Counted from the first letter of the stretch, positions 17,290 to 26,144 are shown. The stretch is DNA of 64,000 bases from an uncultured Sphingomonadaceae bacterium (GCA_947493195.1 CANLQG010000001.1:496001-560000), one strand, 5' to 3'. The notes: generated by a model from the sequence alone, not told the origin. Translations and numbers: made by a program.

Positions 17290-17985
17290 GTGCCCTTCTG
17301 GTCTTATATCCTCCACTGCAATGCGGGCCGTTTCTATACCGGCCACACCGACGATCTCGACAAGCGGATCTGGCAACACGAGAATGGAGTGGTTTCCGGA
17401 TTTACTCGCAACTTCCTTCCGGTGAAGCTGGTCTGGTCTCAGGAATTTACCACCCGCGAAGAGGCGAAGGCGGCGGAAAAGCAGATCAAGGGATGGTCGC
17501 GGATGAAGAAGCTGGCGCTGATCCGCGGTGACTGGGACGCCGTGTCGCGTTACGCGAAAAGTAAAGGCAACCCTTCGACAAGCTCAGGGCAGTCGGTAGT
17601 AGTGGGTGAAGAGGTGATTGCATTGCTTCGCGGCGAAGCGGCGCGAGCCGATCCCGACGAATGCTGCGGCATCCTGCTGGGCGAAGGGCCGCACATCACC
17701 GCCGCCGTTCCCGCGCGAAATGTCCATCCTGCCCCGCAGACGCATTTCGAAATCGATCCGCAGACCCTGATCGACGCGCACCGCGCCGCACGGCGCGGCG
17801 GTCCGCAGGTCGTGGGCTATTATCATTCGCATCCCGAAGGCCCGCCCTGCCCCTCCGCCACGGACCGCGCCCAGGCCGCGCATGACGGCATGGTGTGGGC
17901 CATCATCTGCGACGATGCGATTGGCTGGTGGCATGATGCGCCAGACGGTTTCGCCGCGCTTCCCTACCGGGCAATCCCGGCCTAG
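17290..17985 (+). CDS. GIY-YIG nuclease-like domain fused to JAMM metalloprotease domain
   Basis: A 231-residue reading frame. Residues 1-90 are a YhbQ/UvrC-type GIY-YIG domain (SYILHCNAGRFYTGHTDDL, KRIWQHENG, WSQEFTTREEAKAAEKQIKGWSR). Residues 105-231 are an MPN+/JAMM domain with Glu in DECCGILLG and the zinc motif HSHPEGPPCPSATD, which fits H-x-H-x7-S-x2-D exactly. The linker GNPSTSSGQS is encoded by a dispersed 22-base repeat (17571-17592), suggesting that repeat insertion removed the first gene's stop and joined two genes. Translation could also begin at a GTG near 17602 or 17614 to give the JAMM part alone. The GTG at 17290 has a GGGGA very close by, so the start is uncertain. Functions of both domains here are unknown; JAMM domains usually cleave isopeptide or C-terminal peptide bonds. 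Confidence 0.75.
   Translation: MPFWSYILHCNAGRFYTGHTDDLDKRIWQHENGVVSGFTRNFLPVKLVWSQEFTTREEAKAAEKQIKGWSRMKKLALIRGDWDAVSRYAKSKGNPSTSSGQSVVVGEEVIALLRGEAARADPDECCGILLGEGPHITAAVPARNVHPAPQTHFEIDPQTLIDAHRAARRGGPQVVGYYHSHPEGPPCPSATDRAQAAHDGMVWAIICDDAIGWWHDAPDGFAALPYRAIPA
17571..17592. repeat. Dispersed short repeat, copy 2 (inverted), inside coding frame
   Basis: This is the exact reverse complement of 17244-17265. It encodes NPSTSSGQ at the junction of the GIY-YIG and JAMM domains. Confidence 0.8.
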
Positions 17986-18123
17986 ATACCCGGCGATGAA
18001 TTGCCCGCTGCATCCCGTTGTCACACTTTTTGACAAGTGCGGGTGGCAGCGTGGAAATTTTGCCCTAGGACAGTGTTCCAGGTGTTCCACATTAACGCCA
18101 GACCAAGGCCACGAAACCACCCG

Positions 18124-18777
18124 ATGACTTCTTCCCTCGATCTTGCTTCCCTGCTCTGCTCCCGCCTTTGCCATGACATGCTCAGCCCCGTCGGCGCACT
18201 GAACAACGGGCTGGAGCTGCTGGCGGACGAGAAGGATCCGGCCATGCGCCAGCGGTGTCTCGACCTGCTGGAACAGAGCGCGCGGATCTCTGCCAACAAG
18301 CTCAAGTTCTTCCGCCTCGCATACGGTGCCGCCGGTGGGTTCGGAGAGCAGGTGCCGGTGGACGAGGCGCACGAACTGCTCACCTCGCTGACCGAAGCGG
18401 ACGAGCGGCTGACGCTCGACTGGGCGGTAAGCGAGCAAACGCTGTCCAAGCCCGCGATCAAGGTGTTGCTGAACCTTGCTGCGATGGGTCTCGATTCCCT
18501 GGTGCGTGGGGGAACGCTGGCCGTGGGGGCAGAGCGTAACGGCGGCCAGACCGAGATCGCCATTCGCGCCGGTGGCCCGCGGGTCGCCTTCGATGCCAAT
18601 ATCGGCAAGGCGCTGGACGGTTCGCTGGATGCCGATGAACTCTCCGGCCGCACCGCCGCTGCCCATCTCATTCACCTGATCGTGGAGCGCGATGGCGGCG
18701 CAGTGCAGTACCATCACGGCAAGGAAGCCCTCGTGCTGGGCGCGATGCTGCCCGAACCCGAAGGCATGATCGGTTGA
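18124..18777 (+). CDS. chpT: Histidine phosphotransferase ChpT
   Basis: A 217-residue dimeric phosphotransferase that passes phosphate from the hybrid kinase CckA to the response regulators CtrA and CpdR in the alphaproteobacterial cell-cycle relay. The phosphorylated His lies in SRLCHDMLSPVGALNNGLELL. The degenerate ATPase-like C-terminal half ends with a GRTAAAHLIHLIVERDGG stretch. I chose the ATG at 18124 since the conserved helix starts just after it; the upstream frame is not conserved-looking. The downstream amidase start overlaps its stop by 4 bases (TTGA). ClpXP, which destroys CtrA under CpdR control, is encoded 10 kb upstream. Confidence 0.93.
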   Translation: MTSSLDLASLLCSRLCHDMLSPVGALNNGLELLADEKDPAMRQRCLDLLEQSARISANKLKFFRLAYGAAGGFGEQVPVDEAHELLTSLTEADERLTLDWAVSEQTLSKPAIKVLLNLAAMGLDSLVRGGTLAVGAERNGGQTEIAIRAGGPRVAFDANIGKALDGSLDADELSGRTAAAHLIHLIVERDGGAVQYHHGKEALVLGAMLPEPEGMIG

Positions 18778-19565
18778 CCGAGCGGGACGCAAACGGGGGG
18801 GACGCGGGGCCCGCTGCAGGTTCCGATTTCGGCCAGGCTGGCCAGCAGCTTCCGCTGAGCGAGGATGAACTGGTCCATCGCGAGGCGCTGTCGCCCAACC
18901 ACGACGAACGCACCCTGCCCATCTCGATGGTGGTGATCCACTACACGGAGATGCAGGACAAGGGCTTCGCGATCGAACGGCTGTGCGATCCGGAAGCCAA
19001 GGTTTCCGCGCATTACCTGATAGGCGAAGGCGGCGAAGTGGTGCGGCTGGTGCCCGAAGAGAAGCGCGCCTGGCACGCAGGCGTTTCCTACTGGCGCGGC
19101 CACAAGGATGTGAATTCCGCCAGCATCGGGATCGAGCTCGATCATCCGGGCCATGCCTATGGCTACCGCGAATTTTCCGAGGCGCAATTTGCCGCGCTGG
19201 TGCCGCTGGTGGCCCGGCTGGTGAAGACCTACGACATTCCCCGCGCGAACGTGGTCGGCCACTCCGACGTTGCGCCGGGCCGCAAGATCGATCCGGGCGA
19301 ACTGTTCCCGTGGGACCGGCTGGCGGAATACGGCCTGTGCCTCGCTCGCCCGGAAAAGCTGGACCTTGGCGATCCGTTCGATAACGACGCCGCCTTTTAC
19401 CTGGCACTGGAACGGTTCGGCTACGACATCACCGATGGCCACGCGGCCGTAGAGGCGTTCCAGCGTCGCTGGCGACCTGAGCGGATCGACGGCAGGATCG
19501 ACGGGGAAGTGCGCGCGATCCTTTACCAATTGCTGCTGGACCGTGACCGCGGACTGGCCCGCTAG
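18774..19565 (+). CDS. N-acetylmuramoyl-L-alanine amidase (Amidase_2, AmiD-like)
   Basis: A 263-residue enzyme cutting the bond between MurNAc and L-Ala in peptidoglycan or its fragments. The Amidase_2 domain (about 45-185) shows the zinc ligands His in MVVIHYTEM and in NVVGHSDVAPGRKIDPG, together with the Glu in SIGIELDHPG. A C-terminal peptidoglycan-binding-like helical region follows (ALERFGYDITDG, AVEAFQRRWRPERIDG). There is no signal peptide, so it resembles a cytoplasmic AmpD-type enzyme in location, although the fold and C-terminal domain are AmiD-like. A TTG start at 18774 overlaps chpT and is uncertain; a later start would cut the N-terminal tail only. Confidence 0.85.
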   Translation: MTERDANGGDAGPAAGSDFGQAGQQLPLSEDELVHREALSPNHDERTLPISMVVIHYTEMQDKGFAIERLCDPEAKVSAHYLIGEGGEVVRLVPEEKRAWHAGVSYWRGHKDVNSASIGIELDHPGHAYGYREFSEAQFAALVPLVARLVKTYDIPRANVVGHSDVAPGRKIDPGELFPWDRLAEYGLCLARPEKLDLGDPFDNDAAFYLALERFGYDITDGHAAVEAFQRRWRPERIDGRIDGEVRAILYQLLLDRDRGLAR

Positions 19566-19619
19566 ACCCGCGCCATCATCGGCGCTTCCCTGTTCGCCTT
19601 TCCCGCCCTATATGGTCTG

Positions 19620-20024
19620 TCGCCGGGGAGCCGGGCAGCCGCGTGGCCTTCGGGCCTCGAGGAAAGTCCGGGCTCCACGAAACAAGGGTGGCGGGTAACG
19701 CCCGCCGTGGGCAACCACAGGGAAAGTGCCACAGAGAGCAAACCGCCGATGGCTGTTTCGGCAGCACAGGCAAGGGTGAAAGGGTGCGGTAAAAGCGCAC
19801 CGGGGTTCTGGTAACAGCGCCCGCATGGCAAACCCCACCCGGAGCAAGACCGCATAGGGGTCTCGCGCCTTTTACAGGCAGGAGCGTTTCGCTCCGAGAG
19901 ACCCGGGTTGGTTGCTTGAGCGTGGGAGCAATCCCTCGCCGAGATGAATGGCTGCCCCCGCGCACGCTGGTCCGCAAGGAAACCGGTCGCGGGACAGAAC
20001 CCGGCTTACAGGCTCCCCGGCATT
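19620..20024 (+). ncRNA. rnpB: RNase P RNA (bacterial class A)
   Basis: The catalytic RNA of RNase P, which matures tRNA 5' ends. Helix P1 is formed by GCCGGGGAG (19622-19630) and CTCCCCGGC (20013-20021). Universally conserved elements follow in order: GAGGAAAGTCCGGGCTCC (P4 5' strand region), AGGGTGAAAGGGTGCGGTAA, CCCCACCCGGAGCAAGACC, GAGATGAATGGCTGCC, and ACAGAACCCGGCTTACAG (P4 3' strand). About 400 nt, the usual length for alphaproteobacteria. Confidence 0.97.
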
Positions 20025-20037
20025 ACCTGTTCGGCAA

Positions 20038-20847
20038 TCACGCGACGGACGTATCGCTGGTAACGGAAATGTTGCCTTCGCCGTCGTCCACGGCGGTGAT
20101 GTAGCGGCGGCCGTCGCCTTCCAGCACCAGCGCGGTAAGGCGACCGTGGCAATAGGCTCCGGTATCGATGCCGATGCGGTTGCCCTGGTCCTGCGGTGTC
20201 TCGGTAATCGTATGGCCATGCACGATAACCCCGTCGAACGGCTCGGCATGGCTGAGGAACGGCTCTCGTATCCAGCGCAGCTTGGCAACCTGCTGCTCTT
20301 CCATCGGCAGGCCCGGCTCGATCCCGGCGTGCACAAAGATATAGTCGCCGATGGTCACGATGTTTTCGAAACCCGCGATGAAATCGAGATCCTGCTGCGG
20401 GACCAGCTTCCCCATCAGATCCTGTATTTCGTCAATGGACGCACGCGAATAGACGTTCTTTTCCATACCGTAACTCAACAGCGTCTCGCGTCCACCGTGG
20501 CGCAGGAAATGGCGCAGCATGTCCTCGCTTTCGAAACTGCGCAGGAACATCTCTTCGTGATTGCCGGCGATGATGTGGACGTTGCGGAACTTCTGCCACT
20601 CGCGCGCCAGCGCCAGTACGTTGACGCTGTCCGGCCCGCGATCGACCAGATCGCCCAGGAGCACGACCGACGCCGTTGCGGGCTCCCGTTCGCGGTTATC
20701 GACTTCGATCGCTTCGATCAGGGCAATGAACAGATCGCTGCGGCCGTGGATGTCACCGACTGCGTACACACGTTCCCCATCGGGCACCCTGGCCTCGATC
20801 TGCGGACTTTCTGGAGCCGCCTTCTTGGATCGAAAGAATTGAAACAT
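20038..20847 (-). CDS. PPP-family metallophosphatase
   Basis: A 269-residue calcineurin-like phosphoesterase of the bacterial PPP (PrpA/ApaH-like) group. The three metal-binding motifs are present: VYAVGDIHGRSD, VVLLGDLVDRGPDS and IIAGNHEEM, followed by FVHAGIEPG and the late His in VIVHGHTITE. It could act on phosphoserine/threonine or, as in ApaH, dinucleotide tetraphosphates; sequence alone does not decide. I chose the ATG at 20847 (MFQFFRSKK), which begins a positively charged short leader before the domain. The gene converges on rnpB, only 13 bases from its end. Confidence 0.88.
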   Translation of the reverse strand: MFQFFRSKKAAPESPQIEARVPDGERVYAVGDIHGRSDLFIALIEAIEVDNREREPATASVVLLGDLVDRGPDSVNVLALAREWQKFRNVHIIAGNHEEMFLRSFESEDMLRHFLRHGGRETLLSYGMEKNVYSRASIDEIQDLMGKLVPQQDLDFIAGFENIVTIGDYIFVHAGIEPGLPMEEQQVAKLRWIREPFLSHAEPFDGVIVHGHTITETPQDQGNRIGIDTGAYCHGRLTALVLEGDGRRYITAVDDGEGNISVTSDTSVA

Positions 20848-21133
20848 GATCAGACCGTGTTGCTCACATAGGGATAACGCACAAGCGTTCAATCGCTCCA
20901 CATGCAGCACTGCAAATGGGCGGGATTTCCTGTCACAGTGCTGAATGTGGTGCCGAAATCACACACTTCAGTTTTGCGAGAACGGCACGGCGCAATTTTT
21001 CTTGTGCAATGCACAATCGCTGTGCAAGATAGTGATGCTTTCGCGGCGAATTGGCACATAAAAGATGCCAACACGCGAATGGCGCAGGTGGGACGAAGCA
21101 TCAGTTCACCCAAAGCAATTGAGGAAATTGCCC

Positions 21134-21883
21134 ATGCTTACGTCCGTCCGCAGCCTTGCAGCTGCTTCTGTTTTTGCACTTTCCACTGCCCTCGCGGCTC
21201 CTGCCATGGCGCAGGACGACGTTGGCGGCATCGGCGTCGAAGTTTCCGCCAACGTGGCCATGGTCAGCGAATACCGTTTCCGCGGCGTTGACCTGTCCGG
21301 CGGCGAATTCGCCATCCAGGGCGGTGTCGATGTCGGCCTGCCCGCCGGTTTCTACGTCGGCACCTGGGCCTCTTCGCTTGACGAGCAGACCGTCGGCTAC
21401 GGCAGCACCGAGCTTGACGTCTACGGCGGCTGGGCCGGCGAGTTCGGCAACGTTTCCACCGATGTCGGTGTGATCGCCTACATCTATCCCGATGCCGGCG
21501 CCGGCGACTTCGACTATGTCGAATTCTACGGCTCGGTCGGCGTGGGCCTCGGCCCGGCAGACGTGACCCTGGGTGTTGCCTATGCTCCCGACCAGGATTC
21601 GCTGGGCGGGACCGACAACTTCTATCTCTATGCAGATGCCGGTATCGGCATTCCCGGCACGCCCGTCAGCCTGTCGGGCCATGTCGGCTACACCGATGGT
21701 TTCCTGACCTTCACCACCGATGGCGAAGCCATCGACTGGTCGCTGGGTGCAGCCGTTGCCGTGCCCGGCACGCCCCTCGAGCTGGGTGTCGCCTATATCG
21801 GCGTCGAAGGCGATGCGCTGATCGATCCGGCCGGCACCTTCACCGACGATGCCGTGGTCTTCACGCTCTCGGCCAGCATCTGA
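21134..21883 (+). CDS. TorF family putative outer-membrane porin
   Basis: A 249-residue exported protein of the TIGR02001/TorF family, named for proteobacterial outer-membrane proteins rich in Gly and aromatics (MVSEYRFRGVDLSGGEFAIQGG is the typical start of the mature domain). The signal peptide ends AAPAMAQ. Alternating hydrophobic/polar strands and the last residues TLSASI suggest a beta-barrel. The family role is not established; transport across the outer membrane is the common suggestion. GAGGA lies 9 bases before the ATG at 21134. A strong terminator follows. The intergenic region upstream (20848-21133) is unusually AT-richer and probably carries its promoter; I saw no clear operator there. 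Confidence 0.88.
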   Translation: MLTSVRSLAAASVFALSTALAAPAMAQDDVGGIGVEVSANVAMVSEYRFRGVDLSGGEFAIQGGVDVGLPAGFYVGTWASSLDEQTVGYGSTELDVYGGWAGEFGNVSTDVGVIAYIYPDAGAGDFDYVEFYGSVGVGLGPADVTLGVAYAPDQDSLGGTDNFYLYADAGIGIPGTPVSLSGHVGYTDGFLTFTTDGEAIDWSLGAAVAVPGTPLELGVAYIGVEGDALIDPAGTFTDDAVVFTLSASI

Positions 21884-21912
21884 CAGTCAATCGCGTAAAG
21901 CGAGGAACGGGA

Positions 21913-21943
21913 GGGCCCGTACCGGAAACGGTGCGGGCCCTTT
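21913..21943. terminator. Intrinsic terminator after the TorF gene
   Basis: A 12-bp stem GGGCCCGTACCG with its near complement (one mismatch), GAAA tetraloop, then TTT on the plus strand. It lies between convergent genes. Confidence 0.85.
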
Positions 21944-21956
21944 CGCGTCTACGGCT

Positions 21957-22700
21957 TCAATCCAGCATGAAGTCGATGGTGGTAACGACCCGCACCTTCT
22001 TGAATGGCGAGTCGGCCTGGCCCCAGCCGTCTTCGTCACCGTCGCGCGCGGTGATGGAGAAATAGCCCTGCGTCGCGCTGCGGATGCTCCCCACGCCCGC
22101 GCCCGAATCCTTGGCGAACTGTTCCGCCGCGCCGCGCGCATCCTGCGTCGCCTCAGCCACCATTTCGGGTTTGATCCGCTCCAGCCCGGTAAAGCTGAAG
22201 CTCATGTTCGAGCTTTCCAGCAGCACGCCGCGCCGCACCAGTTCGAATTCGCGCCGTACCGCCTGCTGCGCCCGATCGACATCGTCGGTGCGCAGGCTCA
22301 TCCGCTGGTTGACGGTAAAACGCGTGATGCCGTCGTCGGGCGTGTAGCTGGACGCGCTTACCGATACCGGTTGCAGCGCGTCTTCGGGGAAGCCGAGTCC
22401 GGCGAAGAATTCGCGCAATTGCTGGGTGTCCCGGTCGACGCTGCTTTGCGCGTCGGCCAGGTTTCCGGCGGTGGTGGAGTATGACAGCGTCCACACGGCA
22501 AGGTCGGCAATGACATCGCGTTCCGCCAGGCCGCGTACGGTCACGGTGCGATCGGCCATCTTGGCCCTCACCAGCCCGTCACCGGTCATGAAGCCACCCA
22601 CGCAAAGACCGATGGCAATGACCGCCGCTGCAGCCACCAGCGGAGATTTCCAGAATGATCCGGCTTGGGAAGGAGGGGTATCGTCACTATAGTCTGTCAT
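21957..22700 (-). CDS. SIMPL/DUF541 domain envelope protein
   Basis: A 247-residue protein with one N-terminal membrane helix (LVAAAAVIAIGLCVGGFMTG) and a SIMPL (DUF541) domain in the periplasm. Typical features are MADRTVTVRGLAERDVIADLAVW at the start of the domain and paired beta-alpha repeats, with FSFTGLERIKPEMVAEATQDARGAAEQFAKDSG near the end. The function of these proteins is poorly known; BP26 of Brucella and human SIMPL are distant relatives. The ATG at 22700 is favoured by GGAGAG six bases upstream, over a GTG at 22706. It is monocistronic and converges on the TorF gene. Confidence 0.85.
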   Translation of the reverse strand: MTDYSDDTPPSQAGSFWKSPLVAAAAVIAIGLCVGGFMTGDGLVRAKMADRTVTVRGLAERDVIADLAVWTLSYSTTAGNLADAQSSVDRDTQQLREFFAGLGFPEDALQPVSVSASSYTPDDGITRFTVNQRMSLRTDDVDRAQQAVRREFELVRRGVLLESSNMSFSFTGLERIKPEMVAEATQDARGAAEQFAKDSGAGVGSIRSATQGYFSITARDGDEDGWGQADSPFKKVRVVTTIDFMLD

Positions 22701-22787
22701 CGCCACTCTCCAGGTTCGTGCGCCACGATGCTGCCTATCTTGAGAGCGATGAACCGTGTTTGAATAGCGACGAATGGAGTTTTACCG

Positions 22788-23225
22788 ATGACCCAGTACC
22801 TGCACACCATGATTCGGGTCACCGATGCCGAGGCGACGCTGGATTTCTTCAAGCTGATCGGCGTGGAGGAAGTCCGCCGTAAGGACGTGCCGCAGGGCCG
22901 CTTCACGCTGATCTTCCTCGCCGCGCCGGGGCAGGAGGGGGTCGCCGAACTCGAACTGACCTACAACTGGCCGCCCGAAGACGGCAGCGCGCCCGAACAG
23001 TACGACGGCGGCCGCAATTTCGGCCACGTCGCCTACCGTGTCGAGAACATCTACGAGACCTGCCAGAGGCTGATGGACGCGGGCGTCACCATCAACCGCC
23101 CGCCGCGCGACGGACACATGGCCTTCGTCCGCTCGCCTGACGGGATCAGCGTCGAACTGCTGCAGGACGGTCACCTCGATCCGCAGGAACCGTGGGCCAG
23201 CATGGAAAACACCGGCACCTGGTAG
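22788..23225 (+). CDS. gloA: Lactoylglutathione lyase (glyoxalase I)
   Basis: A 145-residue VOC-fold enzyme that converts the methylglyoxal-glutathione hemithioacetal to S-lactoylglutathione. The metal ligands expected for GloA are visible: His in QYLHTMIRV, Glu in AELELTYNW, His in [11 protein letters not shown] and Glu in GISVELLQ. Length is normal for short Ni-type bacterial GloA. GGAGT lies upstream of the ATG. der follows 57 bases later on the same strand. Confidence 0.93.
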   Translation: MTQYLHTMIRVTDAEATLDFFKLIGVEEVRRKDVPQGRFTLIFLAAPGQEGVAELELTYNWPPEDGSAPEQYDGGRNFGHVAYRVENIYETCQRLMDAGVTINRPPRDGHMAFVRSPDGISVELLQDGHLDPQEPWASMENTGTW

Positions 23226-23282
23226 GCGTATGCCAGTGCCTTCGCCCTTGCTATTCTGCTCGGCGAGCGCCACCTGCGGCGC

Positions 23283-24767
23283 ATGAAAACGCGCAGGCTC
23301 CCCCAGGTGGTCATCATCGGCCGTCCCAATGTCGGCAAGTCGACCCTGTTCAACAGGCTGGTCGGCAAACGGCTGGCGCTGGTCGACGACCAGCCCGGCG
23401 TGACGCGTGACCGGCGCATGGGGCTGGCGGGCCTGTCCGGTCTGGAGTTCGAAGCCGTCGATACCGCCGGTTGGGAAGACGAGGACGACAAGAGCCTGCC
23501 GGGCCGCATGCTGGTGCAGACCCAGGTCTCGCTTAAAGGCGCCGATGCCGCGCTGTTCGTGATCGACGCGCGCGCCGGGCTGACCCCGCTGGACGAGGAA
23601 ATCGGCCGCTGGTTGCGGCAGCAGGAAGTGCCTGTTGTGCTGATCGCCAACAAGTCCGAAGGCAACGCCGGCCAAAGCGGCATCCTGGAAGCCTACTCGC
23701 TGGGCCTGGGTGAACCTGTGCCCGTCAGTGCCGAACATGGCGAGGGCGTTGCCGACCTCTATTCCGCGCTTATCCCGCTGATCGACGAGAAAGCCGACCT
23801 GATGCAGCTGGAGGCCGATGCCGAAGCCGCGATTGCCGCCGACAAGGCACGGGCCGCTGCGGAGGCCGGGGAAGAGCTGGAAGAGGTCGACCCCACCGCG
23901 CCCCTGAGCCTTGCCATCGTGGGCCGCCCCAACGCAGGCAAGTCGACGCTTGTCAACCGCCTGCTGGATGAAGATCGCATGCTGACGGGCCCGGAAGCCG
24001 GGATCACGCGCGATTCCATCGCGATCGACTGGGAATGGACCGATCCGAAATCGGGTGAGACGCGGATCATCAAGCTGATCGACACCGCCGGGATGCGCAA
24101 GCGCGCCAAGGTGGTGGACAAGCTGGAGCGCCTCTCCGTGCAGGATGGCCTGCGCGCCGTCGACTATGCCGAGGTGGTCGTGCTGCTGCTGGATGCGACG
24201 CGCGGGCTGGAAGTGCAGGACCTGAAGATCGCCAGTCAGGTGATCGACGAGGGTCGCGCGCTGATGGTGGCGATCAACAAGTGGGATATCGCCGAAGATC
24301 CCAGCGGACTGTTCAACGGCATTCGCGGCGCGCTGGAAGAAGGTCTCTCGCAGCTCAAGGGTGTGCCGCTGTTCGCGGTGTCCGCCATGACCGGCAAGGG
24401 GTTGGACACGATGCTTGCCGCCGCTTTCGAACTGCGCGAGGCGTGGAGCCGCCGCGTGCCGACCTCCGCGCTCAACCGCTGGTTCGACGATGCGTTGGGC
24501 GCCAATCCCCCGCCTGCGCCCGGCGGACGGCGGATCAAGCTGCGCTACATCACCCAGGTCGGCACCCGCCCGCCGCGGTTCGTCATCTTCGGTTCGCGGC
24601 TGGACGATTTGCCCGCCAGTTACGAGCGCTACCTGCTCAACGACATTCGCCGCAAACTTGGTTTCGGCGCGGTGCCGGTGCGCCTGACGCTGAAATCGGC
24701 CAAGAACCCCTACGATTCCAATCGCGGTGGTGGCGGAAAGTTCAGCGGCGGCCAGGGCCGTGACTAG
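23283..24767 (+). CDS. der: Ribosome biogenesis GTPase Der (EngA)
   Basis: A 494-residue tandem-GTPase needed for 50S subunit assembly. First G domain: GRPNVGKSTLFNRL, DTAGWE, NKSEGN. Second G domain: GRPNAGKSTLVNRL, DTAGMRKRAKV, INKWDI, SAMTGKG. The KH-like C-terminal domain follows (GRRIKLRYITQVGTRPPRFVIFGSR). It is slightly longer than usual because of an acidic/Ala-rich linker between the G domains (EADAEAAIAADKARAAAEAG) and a Gly-rich C-terminal end. The DUF2721 gene starts 20 bases after it. Confidence 0.96.
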   Translation: MKTRRLPQVVIIGRPNVGKSTLFNRLVGKRLALVDDQPGVTRDRRMGLAGLSGLEFEAVDTAGWEDEDDKSLPGRMLVQTQVSLKGADAALFVIDARAGLTPLDEEIGRWLRQQEVPVVLIANKSEGNAGQSGILEAYSLGLGEPVPVSAEHGEGVADLYSALIPLIDEKADLMQLEADAEAAIAADKARAAAEAGEELEEVDPTAPLSLAIVGRPNAGKSTLVNRLLDEDRMLTGPEAGITRDSIAIDWEWTDPKSGETRIIKLIDTAGMRKRAKVVDKLERLSVQDGLRAVDYAEVVVLLLDATRGLEVQDLKIASQVIDEGRALMVAINKWDIAEDPSGLFNGIRGALEEGLSQLKGVPLFAVSAMTGKGLDTMLAAAFELREAWSRRVPTSALNRWFDDALGANPPPAPGGRRIKLRYITQVGTRPPRFVIFGSRLDDLPASYERYLLNDIRRKLGFGAVPVRLTLKSAKNPYDSNRGGGGKFSGGQGRD

Positions 24768-24787
24768 GGGCCGCGACTGAGGCGCCC

Positions 24788-25297
24788 ATGTTCGAAACGC
24801 TTTCCCTGACCGGTGAACTGATCGAGCGCACATCCAGCACCGCCCGCGTGCAGGAGATCGTGCAGCTGAGCCTCGCGCCGGTGTTCCTGCTGGCAGCGAT
24901 CGGCGCGATGCTGAACGTGATGAATCTCCGCCTGACCTGGCTGTTCGACCGGATCGAACTGATCGAGCGGCAGGAAGAGGCAGGCGAAGGCGGGCGCGAA
25001 ATAGAGGAACTGCCTGCGCTGATCCAGCGGCAGAGCTATGCGCAAAAGGCAGTGAACCTGTCGACGCTTGCAGCTCTTACCATCTGCGTGGTCGTTGCCG
25101 TGCTCTTCATCAGTGCCTTCATCGAACCGCGCATCGGCACGCTGGTGGCTATCTTGTGGGTCGCCACGATGGCGCAGTTGTCTGGTGCCTTGCTGCTGTT
25201 CTTCCGCGAAACCAGCCTTGCCCGCGCCACGGCACGCGAACGGCGCAGGCGCAGCCGCGAAATCCTGGCACGCAAGCGTGAGGAAAAAGGCGGCTAG
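24788..25297 (+). CDS. DUF2721 membrane protein
   Basis: A 169-residue inner-membrane protein of the DUF2721 family. Membrane segments lie around residues 30-50 (LAPVFLLAAIGAMLNVMN), 95-118 (TLAALTICVVVAVLFISAF) and 123-145 (TLVAILWVATMAQLSGALLLFF). An acidic loop with IERQEEAGEGG lies between the first and second segments, and the C-terminus is a strongly basic Arg/Lys tail (ARERRRRSREILARKREEKGG). No function is established for the family. It lies 20 bases after der and is probably on the same transcript. Confidence 0.82.
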   Translation: MFETLSLTGELIERTSSTARVQEIVQLSLAPVFLLAAIGAMLNVMNLRLTWLFDRIELIERQEEAGEGGREIEELPALIQRQSYAQKAVNLSTLAALTICVVVAVLFISAFIEPRIGTLVAILWVATMAQLSGALLLFFRETSLARATARERRRRSREILARKREEKGG

Positions 25298-25430
25298 CGC
25301 GGGTTCGGCACAACCTGCGGCGAAGCGATTGATTTATCCGACAGGCTGAGCGCCCTGCCTTACCCCCGTCACGCTTCTATGGTGTTGTAAAGACTGGGCC
25401 TTGTTTGGTGCTCAGGAGGAGAAGGGAACA

Positions 25431-25631
25431 ATGCAGCGCTATCAGCTTGATTTTCGGGCCGATGCCAGTGGCGCATCGCAAAGCTTCGATGTGCCAGACA
25501 TCGCGACTGCATTGGTTGTTGCAGATATCAATCTGGCGAATGGCCAGGCCAGTCTGCGCGATGGCGAGAGGCTGGTCGCCCGGCTGGAGAAGCGCCACGT
25601 GGGCGGCTCCTCCTACTGGCATGTGAGCTAG
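25431..25631 (+). CDS. Small hypothetical protein
   Basis: A 66-residue soluble protein with an alternating beta-like pattern (RYQLDFRADASGASQSFDVPD, ALVVADINLANGQASLRDG, VARLEKRHVGGSSYWHVS). It has no known domain, but the layout is like small one-domain proteins with a four-strand sheet. The ribosome site is excellent (AGGAGGAGAAGGG before the ATG). It is converged upon by bfr 9 bases away. I do not recognise it. Confidence 0.65.
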   Translation: MQRYQLDFRADASGASQSFDVPDIATALVVADINLANGQASLRDGERLVARLEKRHVGGSSYWHVS

Positions 25632-25640
25632 GGGCAGCCG

Positions 25641-26144
25641 TCAGGCCGCGCCAGCATCGTTCTCGCCCTCTCCCGCGGCCTTGGAATTGAGCTGCACGTA
25701 ATTCTGGATTCCCATCCGTTCAATCATGTCGAACTGGGTTTCCAGGAAGTCGACGTGCTCTTCCTCGCTGGCGAGGATATTCTCGAACAGTTGGCCGGAG
25801 GTGAAATCCTTCACCTCCTGGCAGTAGTCGGCAGCTTCGCGCAGCAGCGGAATTGCCTCATGCTCCAGCTCGAGATCGGCCTTCAGGATTTCCTCGACGG
25901 TTTCGCCCACCTTCAGCTTGTGCAGGGCCTGGAAATTGGGCAGCCCGTTCAGGAACAGGATGCGATCGGCCAGCCAGTCGGCATGCTTCATCTCGTCGAT
26001 GGACTCATGCCGCTCGTACTCGGCCAGCTTGTACACGCCCCAATCGTTCAGAACGCGGTAGTGCAACCAGTACTGGTTGATCGCTGTCAGCTCGTTGGTG
26101 AGAGCCTTGTTCAGATATTCGATGACCTTGGCATCGCCCTTCAT
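25641..26144 (-). CDS. bfr: Bacterioferritin
   Basis: A 167-residue ferritin-like protein that forms 24-mer shells storing ferric iron, with heme between subunits. Ferroxidase ligands are visible: Glu in LTNELTAINQY, Glu and His in ESIDEMKHADWLAD, and Glu in LASEEEHVDFLE. The heme-binding Met is in DEMKHAD. The length is slightly above the usual 158, with an acidic C-terminal tail. AGGAGA precedes the ATG. Its partner ferredoxin gene bfd lies upstream on the same strand, 131 bases away, with a Fur-like half-site pair in between. Confidence 0.95.
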   Translation of the reverse strand: MKGDAKVIEYLNKALTNELTAINQYWLHYRVLNDWGVYKLAEYERHESIDEMKHADWLADRILFLNGLPNFQALHKLKVGETVEEILKADLELEHEAIPLLREAADYCQEVKDFTSGQLFENILASEEEHVDFLETQFDMIERMGIQNYVQLNSKAAGEGENDAGAA

